Origin: MFD04580-c1 sp963702995
GTDB taxonomy: Bacteria > Planctomycetota > Phycisphaerae > Tepidisphaerales > Tepidisphaeraceae
DNA: 64,000 nucleotides
Reading direction: 5' to 3'
Assembly (NCBI GenBank): GCA_963702995.1
Contig: OY969783.1
Span: 3,472,001 to 3,536,000, forward strand
Shown piece by piece: positions 56,420-64,000 of this stretch; the stretch's first letter is position 1; each line of letters begins with the position of its first letter. The position numbers and the translations under genes were made by a program. The notes below the pieces were generated by a model. The model had not been told where the DNA came from and made no database searches. It saw nothing but the letters and a program-made list of their open reading frames with translations.

Positions 56420-56632
56420 AAACGACAAATCCTTAAGTGCGGGGTACACGGGTGAGACGCGGGGCAGGCCCGGCACTGTTTGTATCGGCCGCTCGCCAGG
56501 CGAAGATTTCCGATTTGTCGAACGATCTCGTTGAACCGACGCGCGCTATTGCAGGAGAGAGGGGCGGAGAAGAGATGCGCGAGGGCGCGGCCGCATTCTT
56601 TGGCAAGTCGCCAGCACGACGCGGGAAGCGCC

Positions 56633-56696
56633 CTGGGGACGCCGACGTCCCCGTCGGCCTTTTGCTTCGAGCCGACGAGGACGTCGGCGTTCCCAG
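56633..56696. repeat. palindromic repeat family 4, copy C
   Basis: Arms 56633-56658 and 56671-56696 (CTGGGGACGCCGACGTCC / GGACGTCGGCGTTCCCAG) with a 12-base loop, the same layout as at 30384. It lies between the channel gene and the LESR-motif gene. Confidence 0.85.
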
Positions 56697-56814
56697 CTTC
56701 AGAGTTCCGCAATCGCCAACAAAGATGACCACACCCTATGCGGGATGATACGGAGGTCGCGCGCTTTGCCGTGCGTCCCCGGCGTTAGGCCCGCGGGAGA
56801 TCGCTCTCCGCCAA

Positions 56815-58992
56815 CTAAATCACGGTGAACGACAGGACGCTGAACGCGGTGTTGTTGCTCAGGCTGGTGTCGAAGAAGACGTTCTGCGGGTCAACAATCG
56901 CTTCGAAGAAGTAAGCGCCGGCCAGCAGCGTGGGCGGGAGCGTAAAGGTCACGTGGAACTTCTTAGTCTCGCCGGGCGCGATGGAGACCGCGCGAACCAG
57001 AGTCTGAAGGGGCGGGTTGGTCATGCTGACGACGCGGCTGGGGGCCGCGTTGAGCTGGAGGGTAAGCGGGCCGGTGGCGCGTTCGTTGCCGTTGTTGGTG
57101 ACGAGGACATCCACCGCGCCCTGCCCGCCGACGGGGAACGTCAGCGGCGACTCGGTTGGGAAGCTGACGGCCAAATCGATGTACGGCTTGGCGATCCGGA
57201 CGGTCGTGGTCGTGGCGGCGATGTTGTTCGTTTCGTTCGTTTCCTGAACAACGTTGGTGGAATCGATCTTGGCAAGGATGGTGTACTGGCCATCGGGAAG
57301 GATCGAAGGGTAGTTGAACTTGATCGTGAACTTCTTGGTGTGGTTGGGCGCGAGCTTGAGCAGGCTGATGGTGCGGGTGCCGAAGGGCGTGGCATTGGCA
57401 TCCAGTGCGCCGTCGTTCGATGCGTAGAGGTCGATCACGACCGGCGACACGACATAAGCCGTCCCTTGGTTGCCAACCCGGATCTTCAGCTTGCCCGGGC
57501 TGCCGGTGATGACGGAAGCGGGCGGGTTGCCCAGGAAGAAGCCGTAAAGGTCCGGCGCGGGGCCGGCCGGGGGCGGCGGCAGCGAATTGACCGTGAAGAA
57601 CGCCGCGCCGACTTCGGGCGAGACAAAGTTCCCGTTCTGGTCGGCGACTTCGCCGCCGAGAATATCGACGTGGTAGGTCCCCGGGACCGTTGGAGCGGGC
57701 ACGACATAGGTCACTGTCTCGGTCGTCGCACTCGAATCAACGATGCCGGTGAGCCGGCCAAGCTGCGAGTAACCCCCGGGGCCGACGACCGCTACGTCGC
57801 CATCCCCAAGCGTCGCCTTGAAGATGCCCGTATTGACGGCCGTGTAAGCGACGCGGAAGGCGTAGACCGGCAAGAGGCCGGCTGTCGTATTGGTGACAAT
57901 CGCGCTCGCCGTCGGGTTGAAGATGGGCGTGGGCGTTGGCGTCGGCGTAGGGGTCGGCGTGGGAGTGGGGGTTGGCGTCGGGGTGAGGGCCGGCGACTGG
58001 GAATCAGCCCATGCCACGAAGTCTGTGCCGGTGCTGGTGCCGACAACAAAGGTGCTGAGCGTGTTCAGGTTCGTATCCAGCACACTGACATTGTCGGCGG
58101 TTGGGCTTGCCCCCTGGGACACAACCAGCAGCTTGCCGTCAGAGGAGAGGCTGAGATCGGTTACGGCAAGCGGGACGCTGGAGATCTGGGTGCCGGTGGA
58201 CGTGGTCTTGTACAGGGTGGAGGTGCCAAAATCGCCAATGTAGAGATTGCCGGCGGCGTCGGCGGTGGCGGCCGCCACGTCACTCCCCGGGACGTCCACC
58301 GATCGGATGAACGCTAGGCTGCTGGGGTTATAGACCTGGACGCGCTGGGGGAAGATGCCCCCGCCGCCGCCACCCACGGCGTAGAGCAAGCCGTCCTGAC
58401 CGATCGAGACGTACGAATAGTCGGTCCCGGTGCCGAACTCCTGGGCGGCGTACCCATTCGCCGAATCAAAGCGGATGATCCCCTTCGCGTTCCCCGCGGC
58501 CGTCGCCTGATCGGGCGCGAAGATGTAGGTGCCGATGGTCGCCGTATTGCCGTAAAAGGTGCGGCTGTTGATGCTCCATCCGGGGACGGCGCTGGTGTTG
58601 GCGCTGGATGACCAGGCGCCGCCAAGGCCAACTCGGCCGACGTGCGTCTCCAGGACAGGGGTGAACGTGCCGTCAAAGAGCTGGATATTGCCGGCGGGAT
58701 CGACCGAAAACCCGCGCGCCGGCCCATCGGAGCCGCCAGAGGGAACAGCTTCCTGGTTTACCGTCAGGCCGGACTGGGAATACTCCGTCAGATTGACTGA
58801 AGAAGCGGTTGGCTGAACCCCGACCAGAATGTTCCCCGCGGCGAACAGCGTTCGCGACTCGAGTGATTCGAACAATTGACGCCCGGCGGCCGCCACAGCG
58901 GCCGCCGACCCGTCCAAAAAAATGGCAGGGGCCAGACCGGCGACGGACTGCCTACCGTGGCGACGCACGCGCAGAACCCTGCTCACATTCAT
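56815..58992 (-). CDS. large exported protein with LESR motif, beta-propeller and CARDB domains
   Basis: A 725-residue cell-surface or secreted protein. The amino end has FESLESRTLF (about residues 35-44), a motif common at the start of big planctomycete exported proteins. Residues about 50-330 show propeller-like repeats (GFSVDPAGNIQLFDG, YVSIGQDGLLYAVGG, ADAAGNLYIGDFGTSTLYKT). A linker of about ten Thr-Pro pairs follows (57920-57985 on the plus strand). The second half has three CARDB-like beta-sandwiches with the typical VVQETNETNNIAATT and DTSLSNNTAFSVL endings. ATG 58992 (MNVSRVLRVRRHGR) has GAGGAA six bases upstream and is preferred over the ATG two codons earlier. Frame intact. Function unknown, possibly adhesion. 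Confidence 0.85.
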   Translation of the reverse strand: MNVSRVLRVRRHGRQSVAGLAPAIFLDGSAAAVAAAGRQLFESLESRTLFAAGNILVGVQPTASSVNLTEYSQSGLTVNQEAVPSGGSDGPARGFSVDPAGNIQLFDGTFTPVLETHVGRVGLGGAWSSSANTSAVPGWSINSRTFYGNTATIGTYIFAPDQATAAGNAKGIIRFDSANGYAAQEFGTGTDYSYVSIGQDGLLYAVGGGGGGIFPQRVQVYNPSSLAFIRSVDVPGSDVAAATADAAGNLYIGDFGTSTLYKTTSTGTQISSVPLAVTDLSLSSDGKLLVVSQGASPTADNVSVLDTNLNTLSTFVVGTSTGTDFVAWADSQSPALTPTPTPTPTPTPTPTPTPTPIFNPTASAIVTNTTAGLLPVYAFRVAYTAVNTGIFKATLGDGDVAVVGPGGYSQLGRLTGIVDSSATTETVTYVVPAPTVPGTYHVDILGGEVADQNGNFVSPEVGAAFFTVNSLPPPPAGPAPDLYGFFLGNPPASVITGSPGKLKIRVGNQGTAYVVSPVVIDLYASNDGALDANATPFGTRTISLLKLAPNHTKKFTIKFNYPSILPDGQYTILAKIDSTNVVQETNETNNIAATTTTVRIAKPYIDLAVSFPTESPLTFPVGGQGAVDVLVTNNGNERATGPLTLQLNAAPSRVVSMTNPPLQTLVRAVSIAPGETKKFHVTFTLPPTLLAGAYFFEAIVDPQNVFFDTSLSNNTAFSVLSFTVI

Positions 58993-59564
58993 CGTCATTT
59001 CCTCGATCCCAGAGGGTGCGAAGTCGGCGACAGCGCCCTGGACGGCAGAACATCGCCGGCCGATCGCACGCTTAGCCTGATCCACCCACCTGGGCGTTCC
59101 GCAAGTCTAACTATCGGTGAAGGGAGGCGATCGAAGACCGCGCTGCCGCGGCCGCCAGTCTAGCCGCAACACGAACCTCCATCCAACAAAATTCGCATGG
59201 CAAGCCTGGCATGCATCCTTCCGACCACAGACGCCGCCGCCCCGCATTTTTGACAGCCGCGCAACTTTTTGCCGCGAAGGGTCTGCGGAGCTACCCTCCC
59301 CTATCACAAAGCCCGCGCGCCAGTCGGGCCCCCTTTTCGACTGATACGGGCTGATCGACTAAATTCCGCGTTCATCTCGGCGGCCGGAGGCGGCCGGGCG
59401 CTCGGTTTGCTTAACGGATCAACGTCGGGCCGTCCGGTTGTTCAGGAACGGCTTCTAGCGCCTGCGGTGCCGCCGCGGGAATCGAGGCCTGAGAGCGACG
59501 GTCGAAGATCGGCGGGATTCAGGCACGGGACGATCAATATCAATGCTCTTGAAAGGAGCCATTC
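58993..59564. other. gene-free divergent region
   Basis: No credible frame or hairpin. It separates the leftward exported-protein gene from the rightward stress operon and should contain both promoters. An AAAGGAG ribosome site at 59552-59558 serves the first operon gene. Confidence 0.5.
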
Positions 59565-59861
59565 ATGTCACGCATCGGCGATAGCACGGGCGTCTCGGGC
59601 GAACAGGGCCAGGGGCTGGCGGACAAGGTCACCGAGGTATCACAGAACCTACGTGACCTAGGCTCCCAGGCCCGTGACACGGCCCAGCAGAAGTACGAGG
59701 AGCTTCGCAACTCCGCAGGCGACTATTACGAGCAGGGCCGCCACAAGGCCCATGAATGGGAGCACACGTTGGAGGAGTATGTCCACGAGAAGCCGCTCCA
59801 GGCGGTACTCATCGCCGCCGGCGTCGGCGTCGTGCTCGGGATGCTGTGGAAGCGGAGCTAA
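59565..59861 (+). CDS. YqjD/ElaB-like DUF883 protein
   Basis: A 98-residue protein: soluble amphipathic helix (ADKVTEVSQNLRDLGSQARD, QQKYEELRNSAGDYYEQGRH), then VHEKPLQAVLIAAGVGVVLG and a single membrane anchor ending LWKRS. In Escherichia coli the YqjD family are stationary-phase inner-membrane proteins that bind ribosomes. AAAGGAG lies seven bases before the ATG. First of three genes on this strand; the next starts after 148 bases. Confidence 0.85.
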   Translation: MSRIGDSTGVSGEQGQGLADKVTEVSQNLRDLGSQARDTAQQKYEELRNSAGDYYEQGRHKAHEWEHTLEEYVHEKPLQAVLIAAGVGVVLGMLWKRS

Positions 59862-60009
59862 CGCGGCCGCTTGCGATTCCAGGTCCTTATGCGAGGCCTG
59901 AACGGACATCGGAGCCGTAAAGGGCTGCGATGATCGTTCGGGCCTCGCAGCCCTGTTGTGCCCGCGAACTTAACCGACGTTCCGATGCTCCAAGCACTCT
60001 GGGTGCCCT

Positions 60010-60555
60010 ATGGAACCAGCCGAACCTTGGCAGACGCGATCGACATCCACCGCGCCGGGCGTTGGAGCGTCTGGCCCGAGTGCGCCGACGGACGCGGCCG
60101 GTGTGACGCCGGGCGAAGCCTTCAGCGGCGCGATCCATCACTTATCTGAGATCCGCGAGTTTGTCAGCCATTACCTGGCGGCCAAGGGCGATGCGCTGAA
60201 GTTGATGGCGACCCAAGCGGTCATTTATGGAGTCCTCGGCGTTGTCGGCGTCGCGGTGGCCTGTGCGATCGTCGCCACGGCGGGCGTGCTCTTGCTGTTG
60301 GGGCTTGCGCACGCAGTGGGAGCACTGCTGTGGCACACGACGTGGGCCGGCGAGTTGATTGTTGCGTGCGGCGTCTTTGCCTTCATCGCCATTGCAGTGG
60401 TCGTCGGGCTGAAGGCCCTGACGAACACCACGCGGAAGGCGCTTCGGACGAAATACGAGAACCGGCTTCGGGCGCAACGGAACAACTTCGGGCGAGATGT
60501 GGAATCGGTGGCCGCCACAGCGGGTTCGGGCCGCTCGACGGGGAACTCGAACTAA
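60010..60555 (+). CDS. YqjE-like / phage holin superfamily membrane protein
   Basis: A 181-residue protein with a soluble start, then IHHLSEIREFVSHYLAAKGD and two long membrane helices (VLGVVGVAVACAIVATAGVL; GELIVACGVFAFIAIAVVVG), then a basic tail (TRKALRTKYENRLRAQRNNF). This matches the two-helix DUF1469/holin-like proteins encoded beside YqjD. The exact start is uncertain: the first 35 residues are Pro/Ser/Thr-rich and a later start is possible. Fifteen bases separate it from the next gene. Confidence 0.75.
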   Translation: MEPAEPWQTRSTSTAPGVGASGPSAPTDAAGVTPGEAFSGAIHHLSEIREFVSHYLAAKGDALKLMATQAVIYGVLGVVGVAVACAIVATAGVLLLLGLAHAVGALLWHTTWAGELIVACGVFAFIAIAVVVGLKALTNTTRKALRTKYENRLRAQRNNFGRDVESVAATAGSGRSTGNSN

Positions 60556-60570
60556 GCAGGAGACCACCCA

Positions 60571-61113
60571 ATGCCAACCGCAACCGAAAGCCCGTCCACG
60601 GCGAAAACGACACCGGGCGCGGCCGCCCAGGCGATGAGTGAATCTGATTTTCTAGCGGCGCAGGCGGATCAAGCGATGGCGGCCGTCAAGAAGGCGGTCG
60701 GGGAGATGAAGGAACAGCTTGCGCAAGGCGCAAACCCGGTGGTTTGGGCCAAGGAATATCCCTGGGTGGCGATCGGTGCCGCGGCGGCCGCGGGATTTCT
60801 GGGGACATCGCTCCTTGTGCCCTCCAGAGAGGAACAGGCTCTCCGGAAGCTCGCGGCGATCGAGCGGGCTCTGAGCCCCAAGCCAGCCCCCTCCGAAAAC
60901 GGCAACGGAAAGCACGACGGTAAGGGCGAGGCTCCTCCCGCCTCCCTCGGAGCGATGATTGTCAAGGAGCTTATCGGCGTGATCCGCCCCGCCATCGTCA
61001 GCCTTATCACCGCTGGGATCAGCGCAAAGGCCGTCCAATCCGAGCGAACCGATTCCGCACCGCAAGCTGATCCGAACGGGCCGAGCGCCAACAGCGACGT
61101 CAGCGCCGCATAA
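60571..61113 (+). CDS. YqjD/DUF3618-like membrane protein
   Basis: A 180-residue protein: helical region (DFLAAQADQAMAAVKKAVGE), conserved NPVVWAKEYPWVAIGAAAAA with one membrane helix, a polar linker (PAPSENGNGKHDGKGEAPPA), and a hydrophobic carboxy part (LIGVIRPAIVSLITAGISAK). The Trp-Val-Ala-Ile-Gly-Ala stretch resembles the anchor of DUF883/DUF3618 proteins. AGGAGACC lies before the ATG. Third gene of the operon. Together the three probably remodel the envelope under stress; inferred from the family. Confidence 0.75.
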   Translation: MPTATESPSTAKTTPGAAAQAMSESDFLAAQADQAMAAVKKAVGEMKEQLAQGANPVVWAKEYPWVAIGAAAAAGFLGTSLLVPSREEQALRKLAAIERALSPKPAPSENGNGKHDGKGEAPPASLGAMIVKELIGVIRPAIVSLITAGISAKAVQSERTDSAPQADPNGPSANSDVSAA

Positions 61114-61138
61114 GCATCGGTCAGGCCCCCCTAAATTT

Positions 61139-61164
61139 GCCGTCGCGTAGCGCAAGGCGACGGC
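61139..61164 (+). terminator. possible transcript-end hairpin of the YqjD-like operon
   Basis: GCCGTCGC (61139-61146) pairs with GCGACGGC (61157-61164), 26 bases after the stop codon. No T-run follows, so termination is uncertain. Confidence 0.35.
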
Positions 61165-61428
61165 TTCCAACGGGCGGCGGCAGCCTGCGGTGCCGGCGGA
61201 GACGCGGCAGCTTAACACTGGGCAAGTGAATCGATTGTCGCGGCAAGATTTTTCCGTTGGCGGAGGTTAAGTCTCGGGGTACTCTCCTTTGCACATAGGG
61301 GAGAATCCCGGCCAGTCAGTGGGTAAGGGCCTTCTTCCCGCGGCACACGAATCCAGACGTCTGAACGCTCGACGCCCCTTGTTCACTCCACGGGCGCGCC
61401 GGACCTTCTATAAACCAAGGTTGTCGCC

Positions 61429-61722
61429 ATGGGCTTCGCAGCACCCCGCTTCGCCCGTCCGTTCGCCTTCGCCCGGCCATCCGCGTTCGTCCACCCTGCC
61501 CGATCGCTCGCTATTGTTGTGGTCGCAGCGATGACTTTCCGCTGTACGCCCCTGAAGCCGGCGGCGGCTTCCGTCGAGGGGTCGGCCGTGCCCGCTGTCG
61601 CCATGCGAGATCAGCCCGCCGACACCCTTGCCTCCCGTGGGATGGAAGTACGCCTGCGCAAGCTCCACCTGGTGCGCCCCGACCTGATCCCCTATCCCAT
61701 CGCTTACGACGTCTACTGCTGA
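61429..61722 (+). CDS. small conserved planctomycete-type protein
   Basis: A 97-residue protein. The first 50 residues contain a hydrophobic stretch (SLAIVVVAAMTF). The end, LRKLHLVRPDLIPYPIAYDV followed by Tyr-Cys, is a tail I have seen at the end of many short planctomycete proteins, which supports it as a real gene. Function unknown. An inner ATG at 61603 (MRDQPADTLASRGMEVRLRK) would give just the 39-residue conserved part and may be the true start. Confidence 0.6.
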   Translation: MGFAAPRFARPFAFARPSAFVHPARSLAIVVVAAMTFRCTPLKPAAASVEGSAVPAVAMRDQPADTLASRGMEVRLRKLHLVRPDLIPYPIAYDVYC

Positions 61723-61804
61723 TTCCCGGCCGCTTGCTTGTTGGCCGATCCCGCGGATCTCCGGGGCGGTGCTCCCTTGGGTTCAACACCCTCCCGTCAG
61801 TTGC

Positions 61805-63046
61805 TCAAAGGCTGTCGCTCGTCGCCGATTTGCACGTCTGCGTTTGCGTCGCCACGTCGGCCAGGACGTCAGTGACGAACTTAATGTCCTGCTTCGAGAG
61901 AAACGGCCCGAACGAGAATCGCGTCGTTCCGCCCGAGGCCGCGGTGCCGATCGCCGCGTGGGCCAGCGGAGCGCAGTGGATCCCCGACCGGGTGAGCACG
62001 CCGTAGACGCTCTCAAGCACCCCCGACAACTCGCTGGGCTCGAGCCCCTCAACGCGAACGGAAAAAACGCCGATCCGGTCCCTGACACCCTGCGGGCCGT
62101 AGTAGGTGAGCCCCTCGACGCCGCTCACGCCGTTCAGGAACATGCGCGTCAGGTCCATTTCATCGGCCGCCAGCTTTTCGACGGTCTGCTCGGTCACCCA
62201 CTTCACCCCTTCGCTCAGACCGACGATGCCGATCGCGTTGTGGCTCCCGGGCTCGTACTTGTCTGGCAGGAAATCGGGTTGAACGGCGAACTCGCTCGCC
62301 GACCCGGTCCCACCCTCCCGCAGCGGCCGCAGGAGCTTCTCGAGCCCGGGGCGGATGTAGAGAAACCCCGTCCCCAGCGGGCCGAATAGCGCCTTATGCC
62401 CCGGCGCCGCCAGCAGGTCGATCTGGTCGGCCTGGACGTCGATCGGCACGTGGCCCGCCGACTGGGCCGCGTCCACGATTAAGGGGACGCCCGCTTCGCG
62501 CGCGATCGTACCGATCTCGCGGATCGGCTGGACCGTCCCGGTGACGTTGCTGACGTGGGTGATGGCAATCATCCGCGTGTCGGGCTGGATCGCCCGCCGG
62601 ATGTCGCCCGGGTCAACCAGGCCGTTGCGGCTGTCAACCGGGACGCGGGTTTGAGTCAGGAGGCCCGCCGCTTCCATTGCGTGGAGCGGCCGCAGGATCG
62701 AGTTGTGGTCGATGTGCGTGCAAATCGCGTGGTTCGCCGCCGAAGGGCGTACGAGCCCCTTCATCGCGAGGTTCAGCGCGTCGGAGCAGTTCAGCGTGAA
62801 GATGAAATGTTCGGCTCGCTCGCCATGGAACAGCCGCTTGAGCCGGCGCCGGCATTCGGCGATGAGGCTTCCGGTGTCGATCGCCTCCCGATAGGCGCCG
62901 CGGCCGGCGCTGGCGCCCAGCTCGTTAGCGTATCGCACCATCGCATCCAGGACCGCGCACGGCTTGGGGAAGCTGGTGGCCGCGTTGTCCAGGTAGAGCC
63001 TGCGCGGGGCAAAAACTGGGTCGGATGGAGGGGTCTTGGGGTGCAT
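61805..63046 (-). CDS. aminotransferase class V (cysteine desulfurase-like)
   Basis: A 413-residue pyridoxal-phosphate enzyme. Motifs: RRLYLDNAATSFPKP at the start, HIDHNSILRPLHAME, ITHVSNVTGTVQPIREIG, LIVDAAQSAGHVPIDV (PLP-binding Asp), and LLAAPGHKALFGPLGTGFLY with the PLP Lys. A Cys-Ala-Pro-Leu (SGIHCAPLAHAAIGT) in the active-site loop fits a sulfur-handling group I/II-like desulfurase (the EF2568 subgroup). ATG 63046 is chosen; the longer start lacks protein-like residues. No iron-sulfur assembly genes are nearby. Frame intact. Confidence 0.92.
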   Translation of the reverse strand: MHPKTPPSDPVFAPRRLYLDNAATSFPKPCAVLDAMVRYANELGASAGRGAYREAIDTGSLIAECRRRLKRLFHGERAEHFIFTLNCSDALNLAMKGLVRPSAANHAICTHIDHNSILRPLHAMEAAGLLTQTRVPVDSRNGLVDPGDIRRAIQPDTRMIAITHVSNVTGTVQPIREIGTIAREAGVPLIVDAAQSAGHVPIDVQADQIDLLAAPGHKALFGPLGTGFLYIRPGLEKLLRPLREGGTGSASEFAVQPDFLPDKYEPGSHNAIGIVGLSEGVKWVTEQTVEKLAADEMDLTRMFLNGVSGVEGLTYYGPQGVRDRIGVFSVRVEGLEPSELSGVLESVYGVLTRSGIHCAPLAHAAIGTAASGGTTRFSFGPFLSKQDIKFVTDVLADVATQTQTCKSATSDSL

Positions 63047-63220
63047 AATCGCGTCGGCAACGACGCGGGAGATGATAGGGCTCCCCGAATCGGCCGCCAA
63101 GCGGGGGCGGCGCCTCTCGTCGGACGGCGCCCCCGCGAGCCGCGCCCGTGAGGAAGCGGTTTCCGGCTCGGCCGCCTCGGCTGCTGCGGTCCACGGACAC
63201 GCCGCGGCTGCGTCGCCCCA

Positions 63221-63348
63221 ACCGCTCCCTGGCCAGACTGTCTGAAAAATCCAAAAAATGCCGGAAAATCCTTCGTTTTTCGCTCAAAAACGGCGGTCGT
63301 CAGGTCGCTGTTACCGGTTTTTCGACAGTGTGTGACGGTCGCGGCTCG
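63221..63348 (+). repeat. repeat family 6, third copy
   Basis: Aligns along its whole length with the copies at 44751-45050, including CTTCGTTTTTCGCTCAAAAA and the closing GTTTTTCGACAGTGTG then GACGGTCGCGGCTCG. Preceded at 63137-63159 by a single arm of repeat family 7, so repeats are nested or adjacent here. Confidence 0.85.
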
Positions 63349-63478
63349 TTTGGCAGCCGTCCTTCCGCGGGGACGTTATTCGGCACTCGCAGGTCTACGG
63401 CGGCAATTGCCCTGCCGCCGGGAATGAGGCTGGGCGGACCGGCGGATGCGGCGATTTCGATGGCGGGCCCCGGGCGGC

Positions 63479-64000
63479 TTACCAGAAAGACCACTGGTGA
63501 CTTCCAACGACCCAGACGCCCAGAATGAGGTTCGTGCAGGCGTGCATCAGGATGCACGCGCCGAGGCTGCGCGTGAACAGGAGCAGCCCGCCGACCATCA
63601 GCCCCCAGACAATCGCCGTCGGCCACCAGTTGCCGTGAACAAGGCAGAAGGCGAGCGAGACGATCACGAACGCCTGGAGGTCCCATTCGCCGACGCGGGC
63701 CAGCTTGAAATCGGCGGGAGCGATGATCTGTCGCCAGAGGTAGTCTCGCCAGAACAGCTCTTCCATCACCGGCACCACCAGCGTCGCCCCCGCGACCCGC
63801 GTCAGGATGAACGCCCACGCCGCAAGGTGCGAGTGAATGTCGCGGAAGGGGTCGAAGACGTCCTTCGCGTCCGGCGGTGAAAACAAACCGTTTAGCCGCG
63901 GCCACGGCCAGACGTGGTTTTGCAGCCAAAGCTGCATGGGCACCCATTGAAGAAAGCCGACGACGCCCATGACCAGGCCAAGGGGCCAATCGTTCCATCG
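63479..64000 (-). CDS. CPBP intramembrane protease, CAAX-related (partial)
   Basis: Membrane metalloprotease of the Abi/CPBP family; at least 173 residues visible, amino end beyond the window (the frame is open to 64000 as RWNDWPLGLVMGVVGFLQW). Catalytic motifs: EELFWRDYLWR (Glu-Glu and Arg), FCLVHGNWWPTA (His) and LMHACTNLILG (His and Asn). The Trp-Arg and 'Phe-Trp-Arg-Asp' spelling is that of the CAAX-prenyl-protease-related proteins that accompany exosortase systems. No exosortase is in the window. Leftward transcription; next gene on that strand is the aminotransferase. Confidence 0.88.
   Translation of the reverse strand, partial: RWNDWPLGLVMGVVGFLQWVPMQLWLQNHVWPWPRLNGLFSPPDAKDVFDPFRDIHSHLAAWAFILTRVAGATLVVPVMEELFWRDYLWRQIIAPADFKLARVGEWDLQAFVIVSLAFCLVHGNWWPTAIVWGLMVGGLLLFTRSLGACILMHACTNLILGVWVVGSHQWSFW

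Noticed and set aside
57920..57990. Tandem DNA repeat as a regulatory element
   Set aside because: It is in frame within the exported-protein gene and encodes the Thr-Pro hinge, which explains it.

Overview
The window looks like a chromosome segment of a planctomycete, probably class Phycisphaerae (Humisphaera/Tepidisphaera-like). The evidence is high GC, large secreted proteins with an amino-terminal 'LESR' motif (FESLESRTLF, near 58860), a CAAX-protease-related protein of the kind found with exosortases, GH44 and PQQ-type beta-propeller proteins, short conserved planctomycete proteins, and many palindromic intergenic repeats. The assignment is inferred from gene content; no rRNA is present. 

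Layout. 0-7.8 kb: tail of a multicopper oxidase, a parvulin-type lipoprotein and a minus-strand ferric-iron-type ABC transporter (ATPase, binding protein, fused permease). 7.8-16.6 kb: a TMTC-like membrane protein, a zinc-ribbon/His-rich membrane protein, an AsnC-like plus radical-SAM pair, a VOC protein, an inositol-phosphatase-like enzyme and an MFS pump. 16.7-26.6 kb: one giant gene (about 3,300 codons) with two FHA domains, a very long disordered region, two membrane segments and a coiled coil. 27.5-35.3 kb: lipoprotein, purH, a methyltransferase, a secreted protein, a DUF6398-like remnant and a PQQ-like lipoprotein. 35.6-36.9 kb: an ISAs1 element. 37-39.5 kb: RidA and two response regulators. 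39.8-50.2 kb: an RNA-repair locus, all on the plus strand: Hen1, an unknown coupled gene, two tandem nucleotidyltransferases, a second unknown gene and Pnkp, interrupted by a GH44/beta-propeller pair and repeats. 50.5-56.4 kb: rsmE, MFS, a tyrosine-recombinase remnant split by an IS66 element with an 8-bp target duplication, tRNA-Pro and a TrkA-type potassium channel. 56.8-64 kb: an LESR-motif CARDB protein, a three-gene YqjD/YqjE-like stress operon, a class V aminotransferase and a CPBP protease running off the edge. 

Two things shape the reading of the whole window. First, about twenty otherwise well-preserved genes or gene segments are broken by apparent single-base insertions or deletions, often next to short homopolymers. 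This pattern fits uncorrected sequencing error better than decay, so I give full-length spans and mark where the frame changes. Second, at least seven families of palindromic repeats (60-190 bp) sit between genes, resembling REP/MITE-type elements; no REP-associated transposase is visible here. 

The best candidate for an under-described system is the extended Hen1-Pnkp RNA-repair locus with its two nucleotidyltransferases and two unknown partner proteins; the giant FHA membrane protein is second.
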